A stretch of 64,000 nucleotides of DNA from Chryseobacterium sp. Leaf394 (lineage in GTDB: Bacteria; Bacteroidota; Bacteroidia; Flavobacteriales; Weeksellaceae): NCBI RefSeq assembly GCF_001424105.1, contig NZ_LMQH01000011.1, positions 1,118,730 to 1,182,729 of the forward strand, in the 5' to 3' direction. A model generated the notes under the pieces. It saw only the letters and a list, made by a program, of their open reading frames with translations. It did not search any database and was not told the origin of the DNA. Every line of letters starts with the position of its first letter. Position 1 is the stretch's first letter. Below are positions 43,613 through 52,525 of this stretch, one piece after another. Position numbers and translations under genes: made by a program.

Positions 43613-45202
43613 ATGTATAATAAAGGTCTTTTCAGCGATTGGGTTCCGAAACCCGTACAGCTTCTGATGATGGTTTTACTGCTTATCGTGGTGATGCCGT
43701 TGGGAGGTGTTTACACCGGAAACATCAGTTTTATGGTGGGCGGAACCGGCGTGATGCAGGAATATTTTCTGTGGGCAAACTATGCCACCACTATTGGGAT
43801 GGGAGCGTGTATGCCTGTGGTTTTAAGAATGAAAATGCGGTTCAAAGTCCGTGATAAATTGGTGATGTTATTGGTGCTTCTCGGTGTGTTAAGTTATATC
43901 AACGCAACCACTTTCGAACCGATGGTTATTGTGATGACCTCTTTGGTAATCGGGTTTTTAAAAATGATGATTACCATCGAATTATTTTTACCGTTAATGG
44001 CAATGCTGGGCGGACGTGGGATTTTTTACGGCGTTTTCTACACATTTGTTTTAATATTAAATCAGGTATCCGCTTATTATGCCGTGGAAGTTTCAATACT
44101 GTACAACTTCCAGCAGTTCTTTATTTTGGCAGCGGTGTTGTGTTTCGTCCTGGCATTATTGTGTTGGGTTCTGATGCACGATAAATATTTTGCATTGAAA
44201 GTTCCGTTGCATTACATCGATTGGCTCAGCGTCAATTTGTTTGTCGCAACGTTTATGTTTTCCGCGTACGTATTTTCGTTTGGAAAACAGCAGGATTGGC
44301 TTAATTCAAAAAATATCATCAACGCCAGCATCGCCGCATTTGTGAGTTTCGCTTTGCTTGCCATCCGTCAGCTGACTTTGAAAAGACCATATATTTCATT
44401 TCATATTTTCACCAAAAGCAATGTGCTCAACGGACTGTTTATGCTCCTGTGGCTGGGAATGTTTTTGGGAACAACATCACTTCAAAACATCTATTCTGTG
44501 GGAGTTTTAGGTTACGACCAATTGACCAATGCAAAACTGAATTTGATGATGACGCCCGGATTATTTCTAGCCGGAGTTATTGCTGTATTTTGGTTTAAAA
44601 AAGAAAGACCGCTGAAAATGTTCATCTTCTCAGGCTTCGCAGCAATGACGGCTTATGCTATCATTATGTATTTTTCAATGGTGCTGGAATTCAATTACGA
44701 AAACTGGTACTTACCGATGGTCCTGAAAGGCTACGGAATGTGCTCGCTCTTCATCTCGGTCTGGTATTACACCTTAGATAAACTGGAACTCAACGAAATG
44801 CTGGCTGCCATCGGACTGGTTTTGGTATGGCGAACCTTCCTCGCCGTAGGATTTTTCTCAGCCTTGTTTTCGTGGTTTCAGTATCAGTTTCAAATCGTCA
44901 GTTTAGGAGATTTGGCAGTCTATATGGACGGAATGACCATCACGCCGCAAACGGTTGCAACCAATATGAAAACCATTCAGCTCAATGCCATCATCTCCGC
45001 CAACAAAAAGATATTCGGCTATATTATCGTTACCGGTTTCGGAGTAATGCTCTATGTAATTACCCATCATTTCGGAAAACGTACAGAATATTTAAGAGTC
45101 ATCAGAATCCTCAACGGAAAATCGGTCATCGCCAGACGCAGAGCGCGTGAAAGAAAAAAATTAGAAGAAGACCTCAAAGGCGCCACCGGCCCGGCCTTAT
45201 AA
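43613..45202 (+). CDS. MFS efflux transporter, DHA2/EmrB-like
   Basis: This 529-residue inner-membrane transporter has about 12-14 hydrophobic segments and ends in a basic cytoplasmic tail (ARRRARERKKLEEDL). It is strongly diverged from EmrB: the usual MFS motif A between TM2 and TM3 is reduced to RMKMRFKVRDK. Position after TolC- and HlyD-like genes makes it the pump of a tripartite proton-driven exporter for drugs or toxic compounds. The substrate is unknown. The start at MYNKGLFSDW is supported by its position just before the first membrane segment. Confidence 0.87.
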   Translation: MYNKGLFSDWVPKPVQLLMMVLLLIVVMPLGGVYTGNISFMVGGTGVMQEYFLWANYATTIGMGACMPVVLRMKMRFKVRDKLVMLLVLLGVLSYINATTFEPMVIVMTSLVIGFLKMMITIELFLPLMAMLGGRGIFYGVFYTFVLILNQVSAYYAVEVSILYNFQQFFILAAVLCFVLALLCWVLMHDKYFALKVPLHYIDWLSVNLFVATFMFSAYVFSFGKQQDWLNSKNIINASIAAFVSFALLAIRQLTLKRPYISFHIFTKSNVLNGLFMLLWLGMFLGTTSLQNIYSVGVLGYDQLTNAKLNLMMTPGLFLAGVIAVFWFKKERPLKMFIFSGFAAMTAYAIIMYFSMVLEFNYENWYLPMVLKGYGMCSLFISVWYYTLDKLELNEMLAAIGLVLVWRTFLAVGFFSALFSWFQYQFQIVSLGDLAVYMDGMTITPQTVATNMKTIQLNAIISANKKIFGYIIVTGFGVMLYVITHHFGKRTEYLRVIRILNGKSVIARRRARERKKLEEDLKGATGPAL

Positions 45203-45221
45203 AGAAACCTTGTTTTTACCC

Positions 45222-45262
45222 GTAAAGTCTCGTTTTGTTTTTCAAAGCGGGGCTTTACTTTT
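45222..45262 (+). terminator. Terminator of the efflux cluster
   Basis: An 11-bp stem with two G-U pairs (GTAAAGTCTCG / CGGGGCTTTAC) is followed by a T run 56 nt after the transporter stop. Confidence 0.78.
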
Positions 45263-45300
45263 TAAAAAATCACCCATTACCTATTACTCATTACCCATAT

Positions 45301-45387
45301 TTTAGGGAGCTTAATCCCGCTATCCACTATATCTTTTGCTCTTCGTTCCTCATCACAAAAGGGTGCCGTTACTATCGGGGCTAGGGA
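45301..45387 (+). repeat. Dispersed conserved-ends element, copy 2
   Basis: Left block TTTAGGGAGCTTAATCCCG ... TATATCTTTT, a 19-nt core, right block AAAAGGGTGCCG ... ATCGGGGCTAGGG. The blocks match copies 1 and 3; the core does not. Confidence 0.88.
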
Positions 45388-45539
45388 AGGGTTTTGTCAA
45401 TCGATATGGGTCGAAAAAAATGACTATTGCGCATTTTTCACCTCGACACATTTATAAAAATTATGACACAGAATATTGAAATTGATAATCTTGAACAAAA
45501 ACAATCTAAAAATAAGAAATGCCCTGCCAGAAAGGTCCC

Positions 45540-45690
45540 TGCACCCGTGCAACAGGTCTGCGGGAAGTCCGCAAGTCTGTCGCACCCCAGCAAGGAGCTT
45601 GCGGAAATCTCCGCAAGTGTGTTGCACCCAGTAAGAAGCTTTCGGGAAATCCTGAAAGGTTGTTTACCGTCGCAGGAAATTTTCGGAAGA
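45540..45690. repeat. Hairpin array with ~41-bp spacing
   Basis: Units at about 45557, 45597 and 45638 each hold a short hairpin: TGCGG/CCGCA, CTTGCGGA/TCCGCAAG and CTTTCGGG/CCTGAAAG. Between them are TGCACCC-rich links. Size and phrasing recall the array at 22777. Confidence 0.75.
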
Positions 45691-45768
45691 TTAAAATGTG
45701 TGTTACAAATTTTAACTTTTCGATTAGATCTCTCCTTAGTAAGATTCGATAAAAATATTTGAAAGACT

Positions 45769-45776
45769 TATCTTTG
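45769..45776 (+). promoter_or_regulatory. Candidate -7 element TATCTTTG
   Basis: Matches TAnnTTTG followed by C, 17 nt before the methyltransferase ATG at 45793. Confidence 0.6.
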
Positions 45777-45792
45777 CAGTAGAATTTTTAGC

Positions 45793-46497
45793 ATGAAAGA
45801 CTTAATGGGACGCGCAATCTGGGATTATTTTCACAACGAAAATCCTGAAGATCTGCAAACAGAAACTTCAATTTCCGAACTCGACGAACTTCCGGTAGAA
45901 TATCTTTTCAGAGACTTTAAGAGAATGAATAAAGTCGAACAGAAAGCTTTGAAATTAGCTCACGGGAAAGTCCTTGACATCGGAGCAGGAGCGGGTTCGC
46001 ATTCACTCTATCTTCAGAATGAAAGAAATTTGGAGGTTACTGCATTGGATATTTCGCCAAAGTCTGTTGAAGTGTGCCAGTTAAGAGGAATTCAGAAAGC
46101 CGTTGCCCAAAATATGCTTGAATTTTCCGGAGATACTTACGACACGATTCTTCTTTTAATGAACGGAACAGGTATTTTCCAAAGCCTGAATGTGATTGAT
46201 ATTTATCTCCAAAAACTTCATTCTTTACTGAATAAAAACGGACAAATCCTGATCGACAGTACGGACATTCTGTACATGTTTGACACCGATGAAGATGGAG
46301 GAGTATTGATTCCTGCAGATGGATATTATGGTGAGCTTGATTATGTAGTTCATTATAAGGGCGAGTCTGAAGATCCTATCAAATGGCTGTATCTTGACTT
46401 TAATACTTTACAGAATGCCGCAGTAAATAATGGTTTTAAAATTGAAATGATTTTGCAGGATGAAGATTCGTATCTGGCGAAACTCATTAAAAAATAA
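45793..46497 (+). CDS. Class I SAM-dependent methyltransferase
   Basis: This 234-residue cytoplasmic protein has motif I as VLDIGAGAGSHSLYL near 56-70, the acidic end LDIS near 82, and a C-terminal half with the Rossmann pattern (ILIDSTDILYMF). No specific substrate signature is visible. It starts ATG at 45793, close behind a TATCTTTG promoter element, and has no same-strand neighbour, so it is likely monocistronic. Confidence 0.85.
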   Translation: MKDLMGRAIWDYFHNENPEDLQTETSISELDELPVEYLFRDFKRMNKVEQKALKLAHGKVLDIGAGAGSHSLYLQNERNLEVTALDISPKSVEVCQLRGIQKAVAQNMLEFSGDTYDTILLLMNGTGIFQSLNVIDIYLQKLHSLLNKNGQILIDSTDILYMFDTDEDGGVLIPADGYYGELDYVVHYKGESEDPIKWLYLDFNTLQNAAVNNGFKIEMILQDEDSYLAKLIKK

Positions 46498-46662
46498 ATC
46501 AGCTAACCCTTTCTGAAGTTCCTCAATTATAGATTTTACGAAAAAGTACTACCAGACGGCTTTATTTTTCATTTGTGTAATGATTTATTTTTGTGATTTT
46601 GTTTAGTTAAAAGCAAAAGGCAAATCTCTAAGACATGTTTTTGTATTTACTTGCGGTATTTT

Positions 46663-47346
46663 TCAAAAAAGAGTATTGTAATCTCTTAGAAAACTTGTTA
46701 TAAAGTAATTTGAAAACCACTCGTCAGGATTGATCAGAACTAACGCAATCATCACAAAAGAAATTGCAGCAGGAATCAAATAAGATTCCTTTCTGTAAGG
46801 TAAATTTTTTGGTGTAAAAGAAATCCAGAACAAAAATATAGTTAATGCTCCGAGACAGGAAACAAAGAATTCAGGAGAATTTTTAAGTGTATAAAATCTT
46901 TTGGAACTGTTTTCGTACATAAAGGGAACAAGAAAATTCTGTAAGTGAAAAAAGGCAAAACCAAAAAAGAATGTAAGAATTGAAGCACCGATTTTTTTAA
47001 GTTTAATAAAATTCAATCCTAAAAGTATACATCCCGGAATTGTTCCTAAAAAAATACTGATTATTAAAATAATTTCTCTCGGGAACAGCTGTATTGCATT
47101 TTGATCTGTTGTGATGTGATCTTTCCAGTCTTCTGCTTCTTCTCGCTTTTCTGCTGCTTCATTTTCTTTTTTGGATTGAATAAGATGCTGAATGTTGATT
47201 TTTTCTGCATCAGAAAATATTCGTCCTCTTTCCTGTAAAATGTCAAAAGCTAATTGAACTGCTTCGTGAACGAAGCGGTTTTCTGGATTAAAATAATTTT
47301 CTAATTCTCTATTAGAAAGTTTATATAAAACAGTTTTATTGACCAT
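46663..47346 (-). CDS. Hypothetical membrane protein
   Basis: This 227-residue protein has a soluble N-terminal third with a helical, charged pattern (RFVHEAVQLAFDILQERGR, SKKENEAAEKREEAED) and about four membrane segments after residue 90 (IILIISIFLGTIPGCILLGL, ILTFFFGFAFFHL). I do not recognise a family; the N-terminal part recalls the small helical region found before membrane domains in other Bacteroidetes proteins. It is downstream of metG on the same strand, 56 nt after its stop. Confidence 0.72.
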   Translation of the reverse strand: MVNKTVLYKLSNRELENYFNPENRFVHEAVQLAFDILQERGRIFSDAEKINIQHLIQSKKENEAAEKREEAEDWKDHITTDQNAIQLFPREIILIISIFLGTIPGCILLGLNFIKLKKIGASILTFFFGFAFFHLQNFLVPFMYENSSKRFYTLKNSPEFFVSCLGALTIFLFWISFTPKNLPYRKESYLIPAAISFVMIALVLINPDEWFSNYFITSFLRDYNTLF

Positions 47347-47402
47347 TATTCAGAAAAAATGAGCACTGAAAAATGCCCATTGATATATTATAGATATAAA
47401 AA

Positions 47403-49436
47403 TTATCCGATTTCAATACCGTTCTCAACCGTTTCATCCGGCGTCACAAAAGACAATTTCCCGTCAGCTTTTGTTGTCAGCAACAACATTCCCTGAGATT
47501 CAATTCCTCTGATTTTTCTCGGAGCAAGATTTAATAAAATCATTACCTGTTTTCCGACTACTTCTTCTGCGGTAAAGCTTTCTGCAATTCCTGAAACTAC
47601 CGTTCTTACATCAACACCTGTATCAACAGTCAGTTTTAATAATTTATCTGCTTTTTCTACTTTTTCAGCAGTTAGAATTGTTGCTGTTCTTAAGTCGATT
47701 TTGGTGAAGTCATCAAACTGTATTTCGTCTTTCATTGGGTTGGCGTTAGGGTTTGTTTTTTTATTGCTTTGTTTTGTATTTTCTAATTTCTGAATTTGAG
47801 CTTCGATTACATCGTCTTCGATTTTTGAGAAAAGAAGAGATGATTCGTTGATCTGATGACCGGTTTCAATTAAAACAGATTTTGTTTCGACATCGCTCCA
47901 GTTTGATTTTTCAACGTTGAACATATTTAACAGTTTCTCAGAACTGAAAGGCATAAACGGTTCACACAACTGCGCCAGAGCAACTGCAATCTGAGCTCCG
48001 ACAAATAGCGACTGTGCTGCTTTTTCAGGATTGTCTTTAATGGTTTTCCAGGGTTCTTCAGCCTGAAGATACTGGTTTCCAAAACGTGCTAAATTCATTA
48101 AAGCTGTCAGAGAATTTCTGAACTCATAGTTTTCTAAGAATCCTGAAATTTCTTTCGCTGATTTATTGATTTCCTGCAATTCAGGAGCGTTTACATCTCC
48201 TTCAGGAATAATTCCATTATAATATTTATGAATCAAAACCGCAACTCTGTTGATAAAGTTTCCGAAAATTCCAACCAATTCAGAATTGTTTTTTGTCTGG
48301 AAATCTTTCCATGTAAAGTTGTTATCTTTAGTTTCAGGAGCCGAAGAAAGCAATGCGTAACGCAAAACATCCTGCTGTCCCGGGAATTCTTCCACATATT
48401 CATGGGCCCAAACTGCCCAGTTTCTTGAAGTGGAAATTTTATCGTTCTCTAAATTTAAAAATTCAAAAGCAGGAACATTTTTCGGCATGATGAAATCGCC
48501 GTGAGCCTTCATCATCGCAGGGAAAATAATACAGTGGAATACGATATTATCTTTTCCGATAAAATGAACCAAATCTGAGTTTTCACTTTGCCAGTAATCT
48601 TTCCAGTCTTTTCCGTTTTTTTCTGCCCATTCTTTGGTAAAAGAAATATATCCTATCGGTGCATCAAACCAAACGTACAAAACTTTTCCTTCTGCATTTG
48701 GAAGAGGAACAGGAACGCCCCAGTTCAAATCTCTGGTCATTGCACGGGGTTTTAAGCCGTCTGTTAACCATGATTTCACCTGTCCGTAAACGTTCGGTTT
48801 CCAGTCATCTTTATGACCTTCGATAATCCATTCGTTCAGGAAATCTTCATATTCATTTAATGGTAAGTACCAGTTTTTAGTCTCTTTTAAAATTGGAACG
48901 TTGCCGCTCAACATTGATTTTGGATTGATCAGTTCAGACGGAGAAAGAGTAGAGCCACATTTCTCACACTGATCGCCGTAAGCGTTTTCGTTGCCACAGT
49001 TCGGACAGGTTCCGACGATATATCGGTCTGCTAAAAATTCATTCGCCTGCTCATCAAAATACTGCTCAGACATTTCTTCTGTGAACCTTCCTTTTTCATA
49101 AAGCACTTTAAAGAAATCCTGGCTCGTTTCACGGTGGTTTTGAGAAGTTGTTCTCGAATATTCATCAAATGAAATTCCTAAATCCGAAAAAGATTTTTTG
49201 ATGATTTCATGATATTTATCGACGATATCCTGTGGCGTAACGCCTTCTTTTTTAGCTCTTATGGTAATGGGAATTCCGTGCTCATCGCTTCCGCAGATAA
49301 AAGCAACATCTTTCCCTGACCTTCTCTGAAATCTTGCATAGACATCAGCTGGAATGTAAACACCCGCCAAATGCCCTATATGAACCGGTCCGTTGGCGTA
49401 AGGCAACGCTGCCGTAATCAATTTTTTATTTGACAT
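47403..49436 (-). CDS. metG: Methionyl-tRNA synthetase
   Basis: This 677-residue class I synthetase charges tRNA-Met. The HIGH motif is VHIGHLAG in the N-terminal block, the zinc knuckle is CPNCGN...CEKCGS (four Cys), and the KMSKS loop is replaced by KISTSRNW, a variant I associate with Bacteroidetes MetG. The last ~110 residues are an OB-fold tRNA-binding domain (FDDFTKIDLRTATILTAEKV). A TATCTTTG element and two TCTAAA-type dyads lie just upstream. Confidence 0.96.
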   Translation of the reverse strand: MSNKKLITAALPYANGPVHIGHLAGVYIPADVYARFQRRSGKDVAFICGSDEHGIPITIRAKKEGVTPQDIVDKYHEIIKKSFSDLGISFDEYSRTTSQNHRETSQDFFKVLYEKGRFTEEMSEQYFDEQANEFLADRYIVGTCPNCGNENAYGDQCEKCGSTLSPSELINPKSMLSGNVPILKETKNWYLPLNEYEDFLNEWIIEGHKDDWKPNVYGQVKSWLTDGLKPRAMTRDLNWGVPVPLPNAEGKVLYVWFDAPIGYISFTKEWAEKNGKDWKDYWQSENSDLVHFIGKDNIVFHCIIFPAMMKAHGDFIMPKNVPAFEFLNLENDKISTSRNWAVWAHEYVEEFPGQQDVLRYALLSSAPETKDNNFTWKDFQTKNNSELVGIFGNFINRVAVLIHKYYNGIIPEGDVNAPELQEINKSAKEISGFLENYEFRNSLTALMNLARFGNQYLQAEEPWKTIKDNPEKAAQSLFVGAQIAVALAQLCEPFMPFSSEKLLNMFNVEKSNWSDVETKSVLIETGHQINESSLLFSKIEDDVIEAQIQKLENTKQSNKKTNPNANPMKDEIQFDDFTKIDLRTATILTAEKVEKADKLLKLTVDTGVDVRTVVSGIAESFTAEEVVGKQVMILLNLAPRKIRGIESQGMLLLTTKADGKLSFVTPDETVENGIEIG

Positions 49437-49766
49437 TTTTTATACTAAAATTTAGATATGCAAAGATAATTATAATTTATCTAAAAGTTTAGATAAATGA
49501 TTTCTCATCGGGCTTATCATAAAAACAGCCTAACAACTGTTCATTTTGTTAAACATTTGTTTAATTTTTTAATACTCTTACCCCTATATTATGCTATGTA
49601 TAGTTTTTAATAAATATTTGAATATCAGTCAACTGTATAAATAATGTGGTTTAAGATAAAGAAAAATTAATAAATAATTAATATTATTTAACATCAAATA
49701 GTTTTTTGTTTAAATTGCAGGGCTGGTAAACAGCATCAACAAAGGAAACTATATAAAAATAATATT
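49437..49766. other. 330-bp divergent promoter region between metG and susC
   Basis: Apart from the metG dyads it is AT-rich. It holds an AT-only palindromic stretch around 49670 and a T-rich tract near 49700 but no clear -7 element for susC. A long untranslated leader for susC is possible. Confidence 0.5.
49445..49498 (-). promoter_or_regulatory. metG promoter with two TCTAAA/TTTAGA dyads
   Basis: The minus-strand -7 element TATCTTTG (49468-49461) is flanked by CTAAAATTTAG (49445-49455) near the start point and by the longer dyad ATTTATCTAAA / TTTAGATAAAT (49475-49498) upstream. Confidence 0.5.
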
Positions 49767-52520
49767 GTGAAAAACTTTACAACGGTATTAAAAATTGCAC
49801 CGGCATTTTTACTGGCAAGCTCAGTAATGTTCGGGCAAGAGCAGGATTCTACTGCAAAGGAAAAGAAAATTGAGGAGGTTGTATTAATTGGGTATGGAAA
49901 GCAGAAGAAGACGGATCTTACGGGGTCGATTACTTCTATCAGTGCCAAAGATTTCAATCCAGGTGTTGTATCTGCGTCGCAGCTTATTCAGGGTAAAACA
50001 CCGGGAGTACAGATTACCAATAACAGCGGTGCTCCAGGCTCGGGATCATCTATTAGGATCAGAGGGGTTGGATCACTTAACGGATCGCAATCTCCGCTTA
50101 TCGTAATTGATGGCGTACCTCAGGATTTTAACGGTATCAGCGGGGCTTCTGACCCTCTTTCACTGATAAATCCTAACGATATTCAGACTTTTGATATCTT
50201 GAAGGATGCTTCCTCAACAGCAATTTATGGTAACAGAGCTTCAAATGGGGTTATTTTAATTACTACAAAGCAAGGTTCTGCAGGAAAACTGAAAGTGAAT
50301 TTTTCAACTTTAGCTTCTGTATCTACAAAAATGGGAACTGTAGATGTATTAGATGCAAATGAATATAAAGCTTTTGTTAATCAGGTTGCTTTAACCAATA
50401 CAACTGTTGCCAACAATCTTTCAAGACTGGGCAGCGCAAATACAAACTGGCAAAACGAGATTTATCAGGCAGGTGTAGGTACAGATAATAATCTTGCTCT
50501 TACCGGAGGTATTAAAGGATTACCATATCGTCTTTCCTTAGGATATAATTCACAGGATGGTATTGTAAGAACAAATTCATTCAAGAGAACTTCTTTAGGC
50601 CTTAATTTAAATCCTAAATTCCTTGATAATCACTTAAGTGTAAATGTCAATTTAAAAGGAACTTTTACGGACAACAGATTCCCTGCAGAAGGTGTAATTG
50701 CAAGTGCAACCTATTTTGATCCTACTCAGCCAATCTACTCTGGAAATTCTAACTACGGAGGATATTATGAATGGCTTGATCCGGGATCTGCAACAGGATT
50801 AAACGTAAATGCCAATGCAAACCCGCTTGCCCAGCTTGATGCTACAAGAGATGTATCGTCTGTGTGGAGAGGTTTGGGTAATATCCAGTTGGATTACAAG
50901 TTCCATTTTTTACCAGATCTACACTTCAATGTAAATGCTGGTTATGATTATGCCAAGAGTAATGGGGCGAAAACAGTTAGTGGATTATATAAAATTGGTG
51001 CAGCAGACGCAGGAAATTACAGAGAATACAGTCAGGAAAAGAACAATAAACTCTTAGAAACTTACCTCAGTTATACAAAAAATATATCTGCAATTGATAC
51101 CAATGTTGATATCGTGGGAGGTTATTCTTATCAGAATTTCTACACAGAAACTCCTTATGCTGTGACGTATTATGGAAACAGAGCACCTTTGCCTGCGGGA
51201 ATCGACTTTGCAACAAGAAATGTTCTTTTATCATTTTATGGAAGAGGTATTTTTACTATTGCAAATAAATATATTGTTTCTGCATCAATCAGAAGAGATG
51301 GCTCTTCAAGATTTTACAATGGTACAAGAGACAATATCTGGGGGAATTTTCCTGGAGTATCAGTTGCCTGGAAAATTAACGAAGAAGGTTTCCTAAAAGA
51401 TATTACTTCAATTAATACCTTGAAACTAAGAGCAGGTTGGGGTAAAACCGGTAATCAGGAATTGAATACAGGTGACTATCCGGCATTTGCAAATTACACA
51501 TTAAGCCAGCCAGGAGCTCAGTATCAATTCGGAAGTCAGTATTACTACATGTTCCGTCCCAACATTTATAACCCTATTCTTACTTGGGAAACCACTACAA
51601 CACAGAATTTAGGATTGGATTTTGGAATTTTAAATAACCGTATTACCGGTGCAGTAGACCTGTATACAAAGAAAGCCGAAAATCTTCTTGTAAAAGCTCC
51701 AATTGCTGCGGGTGACCTGAGCAACGAAAATGTTTTAAATGCCGGTAACATGAAGACTAATGGTATTGAAGGAAATATCACATTTGTGCCTGTTAAAAAC
51801 GAAACTACAACTTGGGAGTTTTCTGTAAATGCTACACACTATAACTCAAAGGTTACAAACCTTATACAGGGTGCAAATAGCTCATACTTCCTTCCTATTG
51901 GAGATATCTCAGGTGGTGTAGGTAACAAAATTCAGGCACATGCAGTTGATCATCAGCCTTATTCATTCCTGGTTTATCAGCAGGTATACGATACAAACGG
52001 ACAACCCTTAAGCGGTGTTTATGTTGACAGAAATGGTGACGGAATTATCAATGCAAATGATCAGTATTATTATAAATCTCCTCAGCCGGATGCAATCATT
52101 GGATTTAACACGAAATTAAATTACAAAAGCTGGGATTTCGGGTTCAGCGCAAGAGCATCAATCGGAAATTACGTATATAATAATGCTGCATCAAACAGTT
52201 CCATTCAGTCTTTGACAACAAATAATTATTTACAGAATGTCTATTCTTCAGCAGCAGAATATCAGTTTGCGACGCCACAGTTTTTCTCTGATATATTTGT
52301 GGAAAATGCATCGTTTGTAAGATTGGATAACGTAAATATCGGTCATAATTTCAAAGATGTCTTTGGTAGAGGATCGAGTTTGAGAGTATATGGGATGGCT
52401 CAGAATGTTTTTGTTATCACAAAATATTCGGGAATAGATCCTGAAGTATTCAATGGAATCGACAATGGATATTATCAAATGCCTAAAGTGTATTCATTAG
52501 GTTTTAACTTTCAATTTTAA
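49767..52520 (+). CDS. susC: SusC/RagA TonB-dependent outer-membrane receptor
   Basis: This 917-residue TonB-dependent transporter imports maltodextrins across the outer membrane together with SusD. A signal peptide (LKIAPAFLLASSVMFGQ) is followed almost at once by the TonB-box-like EEVVLIGYGKQKKTDLTGS and the plug domain (RIRGVGSLNGSQSPLIVIDG), then a long beta-barrel ending YSLGFNFQF. It lacks the ~80-residue N-terminal carboxypeptidase-like domain common in SusC proteins. GTG start at 49767 is fixed by the signal peptide. susD starts 5 nt after. Confidence 0.94.
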   Translation: MKNFTTVLKIAPAFLLASSVMFGQEQDSTAKEKKIEEVVLIGYGKQKKTDLTGSITSISAKDFNPGVVSASQLIQGKTPGVQITNNSGAPGSGSSIRIRGVGSLNGSQSPLIVIDGVPQDFNGISGASDPLSLINPNDIQTFDILKDASSTAIYGNRASNGVILITTKQGSAGKLKVNFSTLASVSTKMGTVDVLDANEYKAFVNQVALTNTTVANNLSRLGSANTNWQNEIYQAGVGTDNNLALTGGIKGLPYRLSLGYNSQDGIVRTNSFKRTSLGLNLNPKFLDNHLSVNVNLKGTFTDNRFPAEGVIASATYFDPTQPIYSGNSNYGGYYEWLDPGSATGLNVNANANPLAQLDATRDVSSVWRGLGNIQLDYKFHFLPDLHFNVNAGYDYAKSNGAKTVSGLYKIGAADAGNYREYSQEKNNKLLETYLSYTKNISAIDTNVDIVGGYSYQNFYTETPYAVTYYGNRAPLPAGIDFATRNVLLSFYGRGIFTIANKYIVSASIRRDGSSRFYNGTRDNIWGNFPGVSVAWKINEEGFLKDITSINTLKLRAGWGKTGNQELNTGDYPAFANYTLSQPGAQYQFGSQYYYMFRPNIYNPILTWETTTTQNLGLDFGILNNRITGAVDLYTKKAENLLVKAPIAAGDLSNENVLNAGNMKTNGIEGNITFVPVKNETTTWEFSVNATHYNSKVTNLIQGANSSYFLPIGDISGGVGNKIQAHAVDHQPYSFLVYQQVYDTNGQPLSGVYVDRNGDGIINANDQYYYKSPQPDAIIGFNTKLNYKSWDFGFSARASIGNYVYNNAASNSSIQSLTTNNYLQNVYSSAAEYQFATPQFFSDIFVENASFVRLDNVNIGHNFKDVFGRGSSLRVYGMAQNVFVITKYSGIDPEVFNGIDNGYYQMPKVYSLGFNFQF

Positions 52521-52525
52521 TTAAG

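Larger units (their letters stand above)
45203..45792. other. 590-bp repeat-bearing intergenic region
   Basis: Holds the efflux terminator, copy 2 of the conserved-ends element (45301-45387), and an array with ~41-bp spacing and hairpins (45540-45690). Open frames cross it on both strands (for example 45427-45762) but they follow the repeat, are unlike any family I know, and are judged non-coding. A -7 element lies at 45769. Confidence 0.75.

Noticed and set aside
45427..45762. Overlapping open frames through the hairpin array (111 and 77 codons on plus, 67 on minus)
   Set aside because: All follow repeat units whose length is not a multiple of three; no family resemblance and no clear promoter or start signal.
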